From: Desulfocapsaceae bacterium
GTDB lineage: Bacteria > Desulfobacterota > Desulfobulbia > Desulfobulbales > Desulfocapsaceae
Reading direction: 5' to 3'
Assembly: GCA_031292275.1 (NCBI GenBank)
Contig: JARLHL010000023.1
Location: 59,161 to 123,160 of the forward strand
Length of the DNA stretch: 64,000 nt
A model generated the notes under the pieces. It was given only the letters and a program-made list of their open reading frames with translations. It did no database searches and was not told where the DNA came from. Shown here piece by piece: positions 45,194-56,470 of the stretch; the stretch's first letter is position 1, and each line of letters begins with the position of its first letter. The translations under genes and the position numbers were made by a program.

Positions 45194-45796
45194 TCATCGG
45201 GGAAGCATGTTTACTACAGGGATATTTTTTATTATTTCATGCCTGTAGCAAGACAGAAGATGGTCGTTGACCATGCCTACCGACTGCATGAAGGCATAAC
45301 AGATGGTGGAGCCGACAAAATTGAACCCGCGTCTCTTCAAGTCCCTGCTCATGGCATCGGATTCGGGAGTGCGGGCTGGAACCTGGGCCATGTCCTCAAA
45401 AAAATTCTGCCGGGGACGGCTGTCTCCAAAACCCCACAGATATGAGGCCAGTGAACCGAAATCCTCCTGGAGAGCCAGTACGCAGCGGGCATTCTTGACT
45501 GCCGACTGGATCTTCAGGCGGTTACGGACAATACCGGGGTCGGCCAGGAGGCGCTGGCAGTCGCGGTCGCTGAAGGCTGCCACCTTCCTAATATCGAAGC
45601 CTTTGAAGGCCCTGCGATAATTCTCCCGTTTTCTGAGAATGGTAAGCCAGCTCAATCCCGCCTGTGCGCCTTCCAGAATCAGCATCTCAAACAGACGCCC
45701 GTCGTCGCGGACAGGCACCCCCCACTCCCTGTCATGATAGTCCACATAAAGGGGATCAGTGCCGCACCAGGGACATCTCACCGTCTTTTCAACCAT
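45194..45796 (-). CDS. tag: DNA-3-methyladenine glycosylase I
   Basis: A 200-residue base-excision repair enzyme that removes 3-methyladenine from DNA. The N-terminal RCPWCGTDPLYVDYHDREWG contains the first zinc ligands (Cys, His) and the C-terminal HLLSCYRH the second pair; the middle has EGAQAGLSWLTILRKRENYRRAF, the base-recognition block. ATG start with GGAGG eight bases upstream; a TTG five codons earlier is not needed. Single gene. Confidence 0.93.
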   Translation of the reverse strand: MVEKTVRCPWCGTDPLYVDYHDREWGVPVRDDGRLFEMLILEGAQAGLSWLTILRKRENYRRAFKGFDIRKVAAFSDRDCQRLLADPGIVRNRLKIQSAVKNARCVLALQEDFGSLASYLWGFGDSRPRQNFFEDMAQVPARTPESDAMSRDLKRRGFNFVGSTICYAFMQSVGMVNDHLLSCYRHEIIKNIPVVNMLPR

Positions 45797-46165
45797 ATTT
45801 GCTTCCTCCACTGCCTGCCGCTCTCAGAAGCGTGGCGGTCGCCCGGCAAAACAGCCAATCCCCGCATTGTTACAGAAATCTTCCACTCTGAGCCATGGAT
45901 TTCCCCAAAGGCCTGGTTGATCATCGCCCAGCCGTCCCCCATTAGCATGGATGGACCAAACTGGCCGGCGACAACGGAAACTGAAAGCCCTTCGTTCCGT
46001 CAGGACCAGACCGCTGCGCCTGAGAGACGTGCAGAGTAAGCATAACGAAATAACCCCTTCATGAAAAGCCATTTCCGCTCAACAAAAAAAGGCCAGTCTT
46101 GACGCCTCTTGACTGCAGTGGGAAAAAGAAGATCCGGATGAGTGCCGATAGGGGCTTGATCCGTC
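45797..46165. other. Divergent intergenic region between tag and fadH
   Basis: About 370 bases without a gene. It should hold the promoters of tag (leftwards) and fadH (rightwards). Apart from the palindrome listed next, no clear -35/-10 pair was recognised. Confidence 0.35.
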
Positions 46166-46224
46166 GGTGTTTTTCTGTTATTGGCATAGATGCCTGATTT
46201 GCAGGATAACAACAAAAAAACACC
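46166..46224 (+). promoter_or_regulatory. Long imperfect inverted repeat just upstream of the fadH ribosome site
   Basis: Arms GGTGTTTTTCTGTTAT (46166-46181) and ATAACAACAAAAAAACACC (46206-46224) pair over 15 positions with one bulge. The 24-base loop contains its own GGCAT/ATGCC hairpin. It ends five bases before the AGAGGAG ribosome site of fadH, so it could act as an operator or as an RNA structure governing translation. Confidence 0.5.
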
Positions 46225-46239
46225 CTTCAGAGGAGCTGA

Positions 46240-48267
<2,028 letters not shown>

Positions 48268-48502
48268 ACACGGCATACTGCCCCACCTCCCGCAACCTTC
48301 GGTGCAAAAAAGGTTCTTGACACTGCTGCATCGAAAAGGCTCGAAAAACATAGCCATGAAGGACCAAACAGGATATCATGCAAAAAAGCTGTTCGGCGGC
48401 TGCCGGTTATTCTGATTTCCCCGAATTACTGCTTTTCCGATCATCCCGACGCAGATTTGCGCTGTTCCGGACCTGTGTACTCTCTGAAATCTTATTTTAA
48501 CT

Positions 48503-49882
48503 ATGAATATTCTCAAAAAATATATCGGCCGTATGCTGCTCGGTCTCTGCCTGACAGCAGCAGGGCTCGCGGTCAGATATGCTGCTGACTGGCATCTGCC
48601 GGTGGCCATCGTCGATGATATCATCACCAGTGATCGTTACGGCGCCATCCGCCTGGCCAGACCACTGCCCGGCTTTCAGAATCTGGCGGTAGTATACGCC
48701 GACACCCAGAAATACCCGGCCGACAGGCTGGCGCACCGCCTTGCCGAAGCCGGAGACGCCGCGGCAGTGATTGATACCGGGCGCGCCCTGCAGAGCCTTA
48801 CGGCTGCAGGCTGTCTGAACGCCGACCGCATCATGGAGCCCGTTGGAATCCTGTCAGACTGGGCCAAAGCCGCAAAAGACAATCACTCGGTCCTGGCGGG
48901 GATAGAAGCCGGGGGCCTGCTGCCCCTGCTCGCAGCCCTGACGGATGCAGGGGGCGCAACAGACAATCTGTCCATAGGCTTTACAGTGAACCTTCCAGCC
49001 GGTCTCACCCTCTGCGCCCCGCTGACCACAGTCCCGGATCAGGGGGGCCGGCGTCTGCTGGCCCCGCCACTGCCCCTCAAAGGAGCCTGGCTTGCGGCAT
49101 GGACAGATCAACCGGCGCCGGATACCGGCGTCTTTGTGCGCGGGCTCACCGGCGCCCAGATCATTATCGAACCCTACGATACCCCGCTGGACAGTGTGGC
49201 GGTCAATGAAATAGCTGCCCTCAAAAAAAGGACGGGCAGCGGCCGGCAGAGCGCCTGGCCGGTAGTGGAAGTACCTGCAAAAACCGACAACGAGACGGTG
49301 ACCATCTTCTATTCGGGAGACGGAGGCTGGCGGGATTTGGACCGGGCCGTGGCCGGACAGATGGCGGAACGCGGCTATCCCGTGGTCGGTGTGGACACCC
49401 TCCGCGACTTCTGGAGCAAAAAGACGCCGGCCCAGACCGCGAATGAACTCTCCGCCATGATGGCCTATTACCGTACGGCCTGGAAGGCAAAAAAATTCAT
49501 CCTGGCCGGCTATTCCTTCGGTGCCGATATCCTGCCCGCAGTCTACAATCTGCTTCCGGAGACTGATCGGGACAACGTGCCCCTGCTGGTCCTCCTGGCC
49601 CTTGGAGAAAACGCCGATTTTGAAATCCATGTCTCCGGCTGGATCGGAAAAAGCGGTGACGGACTGCCAATCATGCCGGAACTGAACCGCATTCCGGCAA
49701 ATAAGATCCTCTGCATCTTCGGGCAGGAAGAGAAGGCCGACTCTGTCTGCGCCAGGCTGACAACTCCGGGAGCCCACCTGCTGGAATTGCCAGGAGGCCA
49801 CCATTTCGACCAGGACTACGCCAAACTCGCCACCCGCATCATCGATATGTACCAGCGGATCGGCCTGACGGGCAGAAACTGA
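48503..49882 (+). CDS. acvB: AcvB/VirJ-family hydrolase, probable aminoacyl-phosphatidylglycerol hydrolase
   Basis: A 459-residue periplasmic protein with an N-terminal signal or anchor (MLLGLCLTAAGLAVRYAA). The C-terminal half is the VirJ alpha/beta-hydrolase: FYSGDGGWRDLDRAVA, VVGVDTLRDFWSKKTP, nucleophile Ser338 in GYSFGAD, and the final GGHHFD. The N-terminal half is a degenerate copy (the elbow reads GIEAGG, no serine), giving the two-domain AcvB length rather than the short VirJ form. In Agrobacterium and Rhizobium AcvB/AtvA cleaves lysyl-phosphatidylglycerol and is paired with the synthase LpiA; here mprF follows 43 bases later, the same pairing. ATG start with a poor ribosome site. 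Confidence 0.87.
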   Translation: MNILKKYIGRMLLGLCLTAAGLAVRYAADWHLPVAIVDDIITSDRYGAIRLARPLPGFQNLAVVYADTQKYPADRLAHRLAEAGDAAAVIDTGRALQSLTAAGCLNADRIMEPVGILSDWAKAAKDNHSVLAGIEAGGLLPLLAALTDAGGATDNLSIGFTVNLPAGLTLCAPLTTVPDQGGRRLLAPPLPLKGAWLAAWTDQPAPDTGVFVRGLTGAQIIIEPYDTPLDSVAVNEIAALKKRTGSGRQSAWPVVEVPAKTDNETVTIFYSGDGGWRDLDRAVAGQMAERGYPVVGVDTLRDFWSKKTPAQTANELSAMMAYYRTAWKAKKFILAGYSFGADILPAVYNLLPETDRDNVPLLVLLALGENADFEIHVSGWIGKSGDGLPIMPELNRIPANKILCIFGQEEKADSVCARLTTPGAHLLELPGGHHFDQDYAKLATRIIDMYQRIGLTGRN

Positions 49883-49925
49883 CCCCCGGCTCTCCCGGTA
49901 TAATTCTCAATCACGGAACACCATT

Positions 49926-52511
49926 ATGAAAAACGGGTCAATCCTGACATCTCTGCAGAAACTCGCCCCGCTCCTCCCCTTCTTCCTCTTCGGGCTGGCC
50001 CTGGTCCTGGTACACAAAGAGCTGCAGACCCGGAATATACACCATATCCTCCACTCCATCAGGCAGGTGCCTCCGCACATTCTGGTCGCAGCAATTGCCC
50101 TGACCGTGGTCAATTATCTGGTCCTGGCAGGCTACGACTTTTTAGCCATCCGCTATACGGGACACAAGCAGATTCCGCTGTCGAAGGTCCTGGCCGCCTC
50201 CCTGATAAGTTACCCCATAAGCAATAATACCGGGCAGGCTTGGGCCTCGGGCGGTTCAGTCCGTTATCGCTTTTATTCGGCCTGGGGAATACCGGGCTGG
50301 GATATCGTCAAGATTTCGCTGTTTCTGACCCTCACCTATTTCCTGGGCATCCTGACCCTGGGACTGGGCAGCAGCCTCCTTTTGCCCAAATTCCTGCTTC
50401 ATCCGTTGAAAAATCCGCACACCCTCAGCGGCCTGACGGCACTCTGCGCCCTTTGCCTGGGCGGATATTGGCTTGCGGTCCTATTCTGGAAGAAACCGTT
50501 GTCCCTCAAGGGTATGGAAATCCGCCTCCCTTCCGTAGGCATGACCCTAGGGCAGACCATGATAGCGGTGATCGACATCATCCTCGCATCCCTGATCCTC
50601 TGGATGTTTATGGCGGGCCATGCCGACATCAGCTATATGTCGTTTCTGCTGATCTTCGTTGTCGCACAGTTTTCGGGCATCGTCAGTCAAGTGCCGGGCG
50701 GCATCGGCGTTTTTGAAAGTTCCTTCATCTGGTTGATGTCCCTTGTCCACCCGGTCCATCAGCATCATCTGTCGCTGATCAGCGCCCTCTTTCTCTTCAG
50801 GGTCGTCTATTTCTTCCTGCCCCTGACCCTGGCCGGCGGCGGACTTCTGGGCTACGAGATCTTTTCCAGACGCAGGGCCCTGCTGGAAGGCAGCAAGGCA
50901 TTCAGGCGTCTTCTGGCTGTCATCATCCCCCAGATCTATTCCCTCCTGCTGCTCTTTTCGGGCGGCGCCCTTCTGGTCTCCGGGGCCATACCCTCGGAAT
51001 CGGAGGCTCTGGACTGGCTCTACGACCTGATTCCTTTGCCTGTGGTAGAGATCTCCCACCTGCTGGGCAGCCTCACAGGCCTCCTGCTCCTGTTTCTGGC
51101 CAGGGGAATCAGGCTCCGCATCGACGCGGCCTGGTACGGCAGCATCGTCTTGCTGGCTGTGGGGATTATTTCCTCAATACTCAAGGGATTCGACTGGCAG
51201 GAGGCGACCGCCCTCATCGTCGTACTGCTGCTGATGCTGCCGGCCAAAAGCTATTTCCGGAGGAAATCGTCGTTATTCGACATGCCCTTTTCGCCCTCCT
51301 GGATTGCCATGATCCTTATCGTTCTGGCTGGTTCAACCTGGATAGGCTTCTTTGCCTTCCAGCATGTCCAGTATGCAAACGACCTCTGGTGGCAGTTTTC
51401 CTACAAGGCCGACGCCCCCCGTTTCCTGCGGGCCCTGCTGATGATAACGGTGCTGACTACGGCCTATGCGCTCTACTATCTGCTGACCGTTGCCCGCCCG
51501 AGGACCCTGCAGAAGCCCGGCCCCGAAGAGCTGGAAGAGGCAGCTTCCCTGATTGCCCGAAACACGGACCCCCGCGGTTTCCTGGCCCTGATGGGCGACA
51601 AATACCTGAGCTGGAGTGAAGATAGAAAGGCCCTGCTGATGTTTGCCGCCACCCCCAGGTACTGGGTTGTGATGGGCGATCCTCTGGGCGACCTGCAGTC
51701 CATAGAGGGCCTCCTCTGGCAGTTTCGCGAGCAGGTCGATCGCTATAATGCCAAGGCTGTCTTCTACCAGGCCAGCGATAAATACCTCCCTTACTATCTT
51801 GATCTGGGGCTCTCGCTCCTGAAAATCGGTGAGGAAGCCAGAGTTGATCTGGGAAAATTCTCGCTCCAGGGAGGGAAATACGCCTCCCAGCGTTCGGCCC
51901 GCAACAAGTTCAGTAAAAAAGGCTATCGCTTCGCCATCCTCTCGAGGCCGGAAGTGGAGCAGAATATGGCTGTGCTGCGGGAGATTTCAGACCAGTGGCT
52001 GAGCCGTAAAAATACCCGGGAAAAGGGGTTTTCTTTAGGCTTCTTCACAGAAGAATACATCCGCCGCACCGATGTGGCCGTTGCCTTTGACGAGAAGGAC
52101 CGGATCATGGCCTTCGCCAATATCTGGAAAAACACAGTGAAGGAAGAGCTTTCCATCGATCTCATGCGCTACAATCCGGAGAGTCCGAGCGGCATCATGG
52201 AATACCTCTTTGTCGAGCTGATGCTGTGGAGCAAGGCGGAGAATTATCAATGGTTCTCCCTGGGGGTCGCGCCGCTTGCAGGTCTTGAACGGCATCCGCT
52301 CGCCCCCCTGTGGCATAAGATCGGCACCACAATATTCGATCTGGGAGAGGAACTCTACAATTTTGAAGGGCTCTACGAATACAAGGCGAAGTTCGAACCG
52401 GTCTGGCAGCCGCGCTATCTGGCGGCTCCAGCAGGCCTGTCCATTCCTTTTATCCTGATGACCATCACCCGTCTCATCTCCGGCAGCTGGAAGGGAATAT
52501 TCACCCGGTAG
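49926..52511 (+). CDS. mprF: Phosphatidylglycerol lysyltransferase / flippase
   Basis: An 861-residue protein of the MprF/LpiA family, which adds an amino acid from aminoacyl-tRNA to phosphatidylglycerol and flips it to the outer leaflet, raising resistance to cationic peptides and acid. About 14 membrane helices occupy residues 1-525, with SYPISNNTGQAWASGGSVRYR and QVPGGIGVFESSF typical of the flippase part. The C-terminal DUF2156 synthase domain (about 545-850) has YWVVMGDPLGD, AVFYQASDKYLPYYLDLGL, FSLQGGKYASQRSARNK and YQWFSLGVAPLAGL. The amino acid used cannot be read. It follows acvB and should be cotranscribed with it. Confidence 0.93.
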   Translation: MKNGSILTSLQKLAPLLPFFLFGLALVLVHKELQTRNIHHILHSIRQVPPHILVAAIALTVVNYLVLAGYDFLAIRYTGHKQIPLSKVLAASLISYPISNNTGQAWASGGSVRYRFYSAWGIPGWDIVKISLFLTLTYFLGILTLGLGSSLLLPKFLLHPLKNPHTLSGLTALCALCLGGYWLAVLFWKKPLSLKGMEIRLPSVGMTLGQTMIAVIDIILASLILWMFMAGHADISYMSFLLIFVVAQFSGIVSQVPGGIGVFESSFIWLMSLVHPVHQHHLSLISALFLFRVVYFFLPLTLAGGGLLGYEIFSRRRALLEGSKAFRRLLAVIIPQIYSLLLLFSGGALLVSGAIPSESEALDWLYDLIPLPVVEISHLLGSLTGLLLLFLARGIRLRIDAAWYGSIVLLAVGIISSILKGFDWQEATALIVVLLLMLPAKSYFRRKSSLFDMPFSPSWIAMILIVLAGSTWIGFFAFQHVQYANDLWWQFSYKADAPRFLRALLMITVLTTAYALYYLLTVARPRTLQKPGPEELEEAASLIARNTDPRGFLALMGDKYLSWSEDRKALLMFAATPRYWVVMGDPLGDLQSIEGLLWQFREQVDRYNAKAVFYQASDKYLPYYLDLGLSLLKIGEEARVDLGKFSLQGGKYASQRSARNKFSKKGYRFAILSRPEVEQNMAVLREISDQWLSRKNTREKGFSLGFFTEEYIRRTDVAVAFDEKDRIMAFANIWKNTVKEELSIDLMRYNPESPSGIMEYLFVELMLWSKAENYQWFSLGVAPLAGLERHPLAPLWHKIGTTIFDLGEELYNFEGLYEYKAKFEPVWQPRYLAAPAGLSIPFILMTITRLISGSWKGIFTR

Positions 52512-52617
52512 AAGAGACTGTACAAACAGGAAGGGGCGCAGGCCTGAGAAGATTTGGACAAGGCCTGGGCCCGTGCCATTCTTGGGAGCCGGCGGACGAC
52601 CTTCCGCCGATACAGGC

Positions 52618-53913
52618 TCATGCTCCGTCTGTCTTCAGACAGTGCAAGATCATCTCCACCTGCCGCCGGGCGGCCCCCAACTGCCTTCCGGCAACCTCAC
52701 CGGCCCGAAGGCAGGCCTCACCGTATTCCGCGGGCCTCTCCCTAAACATCCTGATCCTCCTCTCCAGGTCCGTCACCGAATCCACCGGAAAACCAGCCCC
52801 TGCCGATTCCAGCAGTTCGGCCGCATCCCTGAAATCGCCGATGCTGGGACCGTAGAAGACCGGCTTGCCCCAGATGGCGGCCTCCATCATGTTATGCCCG
52901 CCTTTGGCAACCAGGCTGCCGCCGCAAAAGACGAAGGTCCCGACGGCGTAGATGCCTGCCAGATCCCCCAGGGAATCCAGCAGGACAAGCGAATGCTGCC
53001 GGCATTCGCCCCTCTGCAGCTGGCTGAACCGGTGAAAAGCCTGGCCGCGGGCCTGCAGCATCTCAATGATTGCAGGCAGCCGCTCCAGATGCCTGGGGGC
53101 AAGGATAAGAAGAAGCTCCCGTTCGCGCGCAAGATGGGCATGCAGGGACACCAGCATCTCCTCCTCGCCGGTATGGGTTGAGCCTGCAATCAGGACCTCC
53201 GGGCCGGCAGCCAAGCCCAGGACCGAGCGATAGCGCTGGACCATAACTTCGGCATCATCGGGCAGGGCCAGATCGTATTTGACGTTTCCTTCCACCGTCA
53301 GCCTCTCTGGACTCGCACCCACGGAAAGATAGCGCCGGCGGTCCGCCTCGCTGATCACCGCAATCCGGGCAAACTTTCCGAGCACGGAGGCGATAAGACA
53401 CCTGATCTTCAGATATCCCCGGAAAGATCTCTCCGACATCCGACCATTCACCAGGATGAGCTTCACCCCGCGGGCAGCGGCCTTATGGATGAGCAGGGGC
53501 CAGAGTTCCGTCTCCAGGCAGATATAGACATCGGGATCGACAGCGGACAGGACATGATCGACCACCACCGGAACATCTAGCGGCGCCAGCAGACAGCACA
53601 CATCGGCGGGGAGTTGCTCCGTTGCAATCTTCCTTCCATGGGTGGTCATGGTGGTCAGCACAAAGCCCGCCTGCGGCAGGGCCTTGCGCATGGCATCAAT
53701 TATCGCCCTTGCCGCCTGCACCTCGCCGACAGAGGCCGCATGCAGCCAGACCCGGACCTCGTCCGGTTGCCTGGGCCGCAGGCTCCCATACAGGCCCAGC
53801 CGCTGGTCCAGTCCCTGCCTGTACTTTCCCGTCGCCAGCACCAGCAGCAGCAAAAGGGGAAAGGCGGCATAGAACAAGAGGCCGACCATGATTTGATAGA
53901 CGATGTACAGCAT
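52618..53913 (-). CDS. waaA: 3-deoxy-D-manno-octulosonic acid transferase
   Basis: A 431-residue GT-B glycosyltransferase that adds KDO to lipid A precursor at the inner membrane. An N-terminal hydrophobic helix (IVYQIMVGLLFYAAFPLLLLLVL) is followed by HAASVGEVQAA with the catalytic Glu, and the CMP-KDO half carries ETELWP, NGRMSERSF, GSTHTGEEE, LAPRHLERLP, FCGGSLVAKGGHNMMEAA and a C-terminal FRDAAELL. ATG start with GGGAGAGGAA upstream. It shows the organism makes lipopolysaccharide. It converges on mprF. Confidence 0.94.
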   Translation of the reverse strand: MLYIVYQIMVGLLFYAAFPLLLLLVLATGKYRQGLDQRLGLYGSLRPRQPDEVRVWLHAASVGEVQAARAIIDAMRKALPQAGFVLTTMTTHGRKIATEQLPADVCCLLAPLDVPVVVDHVLSAVDPDVYICLETELWPLLIHKAAARGVKLILVNGRMSERSFRGYLKIRCLIASVLGKFARIAVISEADRRRYLSVGASPERLTVEGNVKYDLALPDDAEVMVQRYRSVLGLAAGPEVLIAGSTHTGEEEMLVSLHAHLARERELLLILAPRHLERLPAIIEMLQARGQAFHRFSQLQRGECRQHSLVLLDSLGDLAGIYAVGTFVFCGGSLVAKGGHNMMEAAIWGKPVFYGPSIGDFRDAAELLESAGAGFPVDSVTDLERRIRMFRERPAEYGEACLRAGEVAGRQLGAARRQVEMILHCLKTDGA

Positions 53914-54103
53914 TTCCTCTCCCGGAGGAATAATTGCCTTTATTCCTGACAGGCCGCTCCGATCTGCAGCAAAACCCGCTTCATTTTCATACGGTCGACA
54001 TTAGACCCGCAATACCCGCCACCGTCAATATGAAATGGGACGAAATCAATGCAGTATCACAACGCAATCGGCGCAGCGCGACCGCCAGCCAGGCCTTTTC
54101 TGA

Positions 54104-54132
54104 TTGACAACTGCGCCCCTCTTGGGTAATCA
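54104..54132 (+). promoter_or_regulatory. Probable promoter of the PPIase gene
   Basis: TTGACA (54104-54109) and TAATCA (54127-54132) with a 17-base spacer, 40 bases before the start codon. Confidence 0.5.
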
Positions 54133-54172
54133 AGCATTTTCCGGATAGACACCTACCGCACGAGGAATGACA

Positions 54173-55207
54173 ATGAACAGGATTCTCTCTTTTTTCGTTA
54201 TCGCATTTTCCATATCAATCTTTTTTGGAGAAATAACAATGGCTGCTGACCAAAAGCTTCACGATGGCATATACGCAAAATTCACTACAGAGAAGGGGGA
54301 GATCCTCTGTATGCTCGAGTTTAAAAAGACCCCCCTGACTGTCGCCAACTTCATCGGTCTGGCAGAGGGAACAAAAAATCTGGGCGGCGGCGCCGGGACT
54401 CAGGGCCATAAATTTTACGATGGCCTGACATTCCATCGCGTCATCCCCGATTTCATGATCCAGGGCGGCTGCCCGCTGGGAACCGGCACCGGAGGCCCGG
54501 GCTATACCTTCCCCGATGAGATAGACCCGACGCTCAAACACACGGGTCCCGGCATCCTCTCCATGGCCAACGCCGGCCCCAACACCAACGGCAGCCAGTT
54601 TTTCATCACCCATGTAGCCACCCCTTGGCTGGACGGCAAGCATACGGTCTTTGGCCATGTAGTGAGCGGACAGGAGGTTGTCAATGCCATCAAGGGCGGC
54701 GACAAGATCGTTTCGGTTTCCATCATCCGCGTGGGCGCCGAGGCTGAGGCCTTCAAGAGCGACCAGAAGGCGTTTGATACGCTTCTGGCCACCATGGAGG
54801 ATCGGGCCCGCGACAAGGAGAAGGCTGCCAGAGATCAAACCGCTGCCTATATCAAACAGCAGTGGCCCAACGCCATCACAACCCCCTCGGGTCTGCAGTA
54901 TGTCGTTGTCCAGGAAGGTACCGGAACGGAGACACCAACCAAAGGGAAGATGGTAAAGGCCCACTATACCGGCAAACTGTTGGACGGCACCAAATTTGAC
55001 TCCTCTTACGACCGGGGGCAGCCCATCGATTTTCCGGTTGGCGAAGGCCGGGTCATAAAAGGCTGGGATGAGGCTTTCCTGTCCATGAAGAAGGGTGAGA
55101 AACGGACTCTGATCATCCCGGCCAGCCTGGGCTACGGCCCCTCCGGCCGCGGCCCCATCCCTCCCAACGCCACCATGGTCTTCGATGTGGAGCTGGTTGA
55201 TTTTTAG
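54173..55207 (+). CDS. Cyclophilin-FKBP fusion peptidyl-prolyl isomerase
   Basis: A 344-residue double isomerase. Signal-like N-terminus ([16 protein letters not shown]), cyclophilin domain (about 30-190) with [21 protein letters not shown] and HTVFGHV, a helical linker (about 190-235), and an FKBP domain (about 240-344) with [20 protein letters not shown] and [22 protein letters not shown]. It would speed proline isomerisation in protein folding. The ATG at 54173 has GAGGA seven bases upstream. A second ATG at 54239 (MAADQ) has its own GGAG eight bases upstream, so a cytoplasmic form without the signal may also be made. A strong terminator follows. Confidence 0.92.
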   Translation: MNRILSFFVIAFSISIFFGEITMAADQKLHDGIYAKFTTEKGEILCMLEFKKTPLTVANFIGLAEGTKNLGGGAGTQGHKFYDGLTFHRVIPDFMIQGGCPLGTGTGGPGYTFPDEIDPTLKHTGPGILSMANAGPNTNGSQFFITHVATPWLDGKHTVFGHVVSGQEVVNAIKGGDKIVSVSIIRVGAEAEAFKSDQKAFDTLLATMEDRARDKEKAARDQTAAYIKQQWPNAITTPSGLQYVVVQEGTGTETPTKGKMVKAHYTGKLLDGTKFDSSYDRGQPIDFPVGEGRVIKGWDEAFLSMKKGEKRTLIIPASLGYGPSGRGPIPPNATMVFDVELVDF

Positions 55208-55233
55208 GAAATCAGAGAGATAAATGTTCGCAC

Positions 55234-55269
55234 AGCACGTACCCGAAATCGCGGGTACGTGCTTTTTTA
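55234..55269 (+). terminator. Rho-independent terminator after the PPIase gene
   Basis: An 11-base perfect stem (AGCACGTACCC / GGGTACGTGCT), 8-base loop and TTTTTTATTT tail, 26 bases after the stop. Confidence 0.93.
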
Positions 55270-55658
55270 TTTGCGGGACAGCCTGTTCTGTATTGCAGCC
55301 CGATATGGACCAGTTCAGCCCCCCACCCCCCAGGCTCTCCCGGGCTTAAGTCCTCAGACACCCCATGCGCGCTTCTCTTTGTATCGGTGACCTCACCCTT
55401 TCTCAGAACTCCATTTCGCCAAACAATAAAACATCAATCCGCATACATACCCTCTCGTCAGCAATATGGAAATGAGACAAGCCGGCGTTCTCGGCAGGCC
55501 CCCCCTGCGTTTCTTGGCCTGATCAAATCATTTTAAATCTGATTTGTATTCCACTGCGCCATAAATATTATTAGAATGGAGCCATTGATCGATCCAATCG
55601 AGCACACCGATGATCCAGAGCCGTCATTATCCATAATAGTTTTGCACAGGAGATGATA
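55270..55658. other. Intergenic region upstream of the GyrI-like gene
   Basis: About 390 bases with no gene. TTGTAT (55544-55549) and TATTAT (55566-55571), 16 bases apart, are a plausible promoter about 90 bases upstream of the GyrI-like gene. Confidence 0.4.
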
Positions 55659-56270
55659 ATGGGAAAGATAGACTACAAAAAGCAGTTTAAACACCTCTAT
55701 GCCCCCTCTGCCAGAACGGTCGAAGCAGTCATGGTTCCGCCAATGACGTTTCTCATGATTGATGGCGAGGGAGATCCAAACACCTCGCAGTCGTTCGGCA
55801 ATGCGGTCGAAGCGCTTTTCGCGCTTTCCTATGCGTTGAAGTTTACAGTCAAAAACGGAGGAATGGGAATTGATTACGGTGTATTACCCTTAGAAGCCCT
55901 CTGGTGGGCCGATGACATGTCCGCATTCAACGGAGCGAACAAGGAGGCCTGGAAATGGACCTTGATGATCATGCAGCCGGAATGCATTACCCCCTTGATG
56001 GTCAATGATGCAAAACAAGAGGTGGGAAGACAGAAGAATCCTGCATCCCTGCCCCTGGTGCGATTTGAGACATTTTCCGAGGGAAAGGCTGCGCAGATAA
56101 TGCACATCGGGCCTTTCTCAGACGAGGGACCGACAATCGAGAAGGTGCACGCGTTCATAGAGAAACAGGGAAAATGCAGGACCGGGAAACACCATGAAAT
56201 ATACTTGAATGATATGCGGCGAACGGCGCCGCAGAATTGGAAGACCATCGTCAGGCAGCCGATGGTATGA
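55659..56270 (+). CDS. GyrI-like small-molecule-binding domain protein
   Basis: A 203-residue stand-alone GyrI-like (SHS2-type) protein. The conserved start YKKQFKHLYAPSARTVEAV, MTFLMIDGEGDPN and the later AAQIMHIGPFSDEGPTIEKVHAFI are characteristic of the larger bacterial GyrI-like proteins, which bind or hydrolyse small hydrophobic molecules. There is no DNA-binding domain. The second ATG is chosen because GGAG lies six bases before it. Its stop overlaps the start of the zinc-ribbon gene (ATGA). Confidence 0.85.
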   Translation: MGKIDYKKQFKHLYAPSARTVEAVMVPPMTFLMIDGEGDPNTSQSFGNAVEALFALSYALKFTVKNGGMGIDYGVLPLEALWWADDMSAFNGANKEAWKWTLMIMQPECITPLMVNDAKQEVGRQKNPASLPLVRFETFSEGKAAQIMHIGPFSDEGPTIEKVHAFIEKQGKCRTGKHHEIYLNDMRRTAPQNWKTIVRQPMV

Positions 56271-56398
56271 TCATACGTATAAGGGAGCAGACCGGTTCGA
56301 CAGAAGAAAACAGGAAATGGACCTGTCAGCAATGCGGCGAAATGCTGTGTATGCGCAGGAGAAAGTGTATTTCCTGCGGGCATATCCAGCATCAGTAA
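56267..56398 (+). CDS. Zinc-ribbon microprotein, 43 aa
   Basis: A very short gene whose ATG overlaps the stop of the GyrI-like gene, the usual sign of translational coupling. The product is MIIRIREQTGSTEENRKW followed by TCQQCGEMLCMRRRKCISCGH: two CxxC knuckles (Cys20-x2-Cys23 and Cys34-x2-Cys37) ten residues apart, with an extra Cys28, a basic MRRRK turn and His39. This is a minimal zinc ribbon that could bind nucleic acid or a protein partner. No longer in-frame extension exists. I know of no description of this pairing. Confidence 0.65.
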   Translation: MIIRIREQTGSTEENRKWTCQQCGEMLCMRRRKCISCGHIQHQ

Positions 56399-56470
56399 CC
56401 CGAAGCACATCCGGCCGTGCTGAGCCGTGCACGATTTCCTCGGACCACAAATTATCAAGGCAAGGACACT

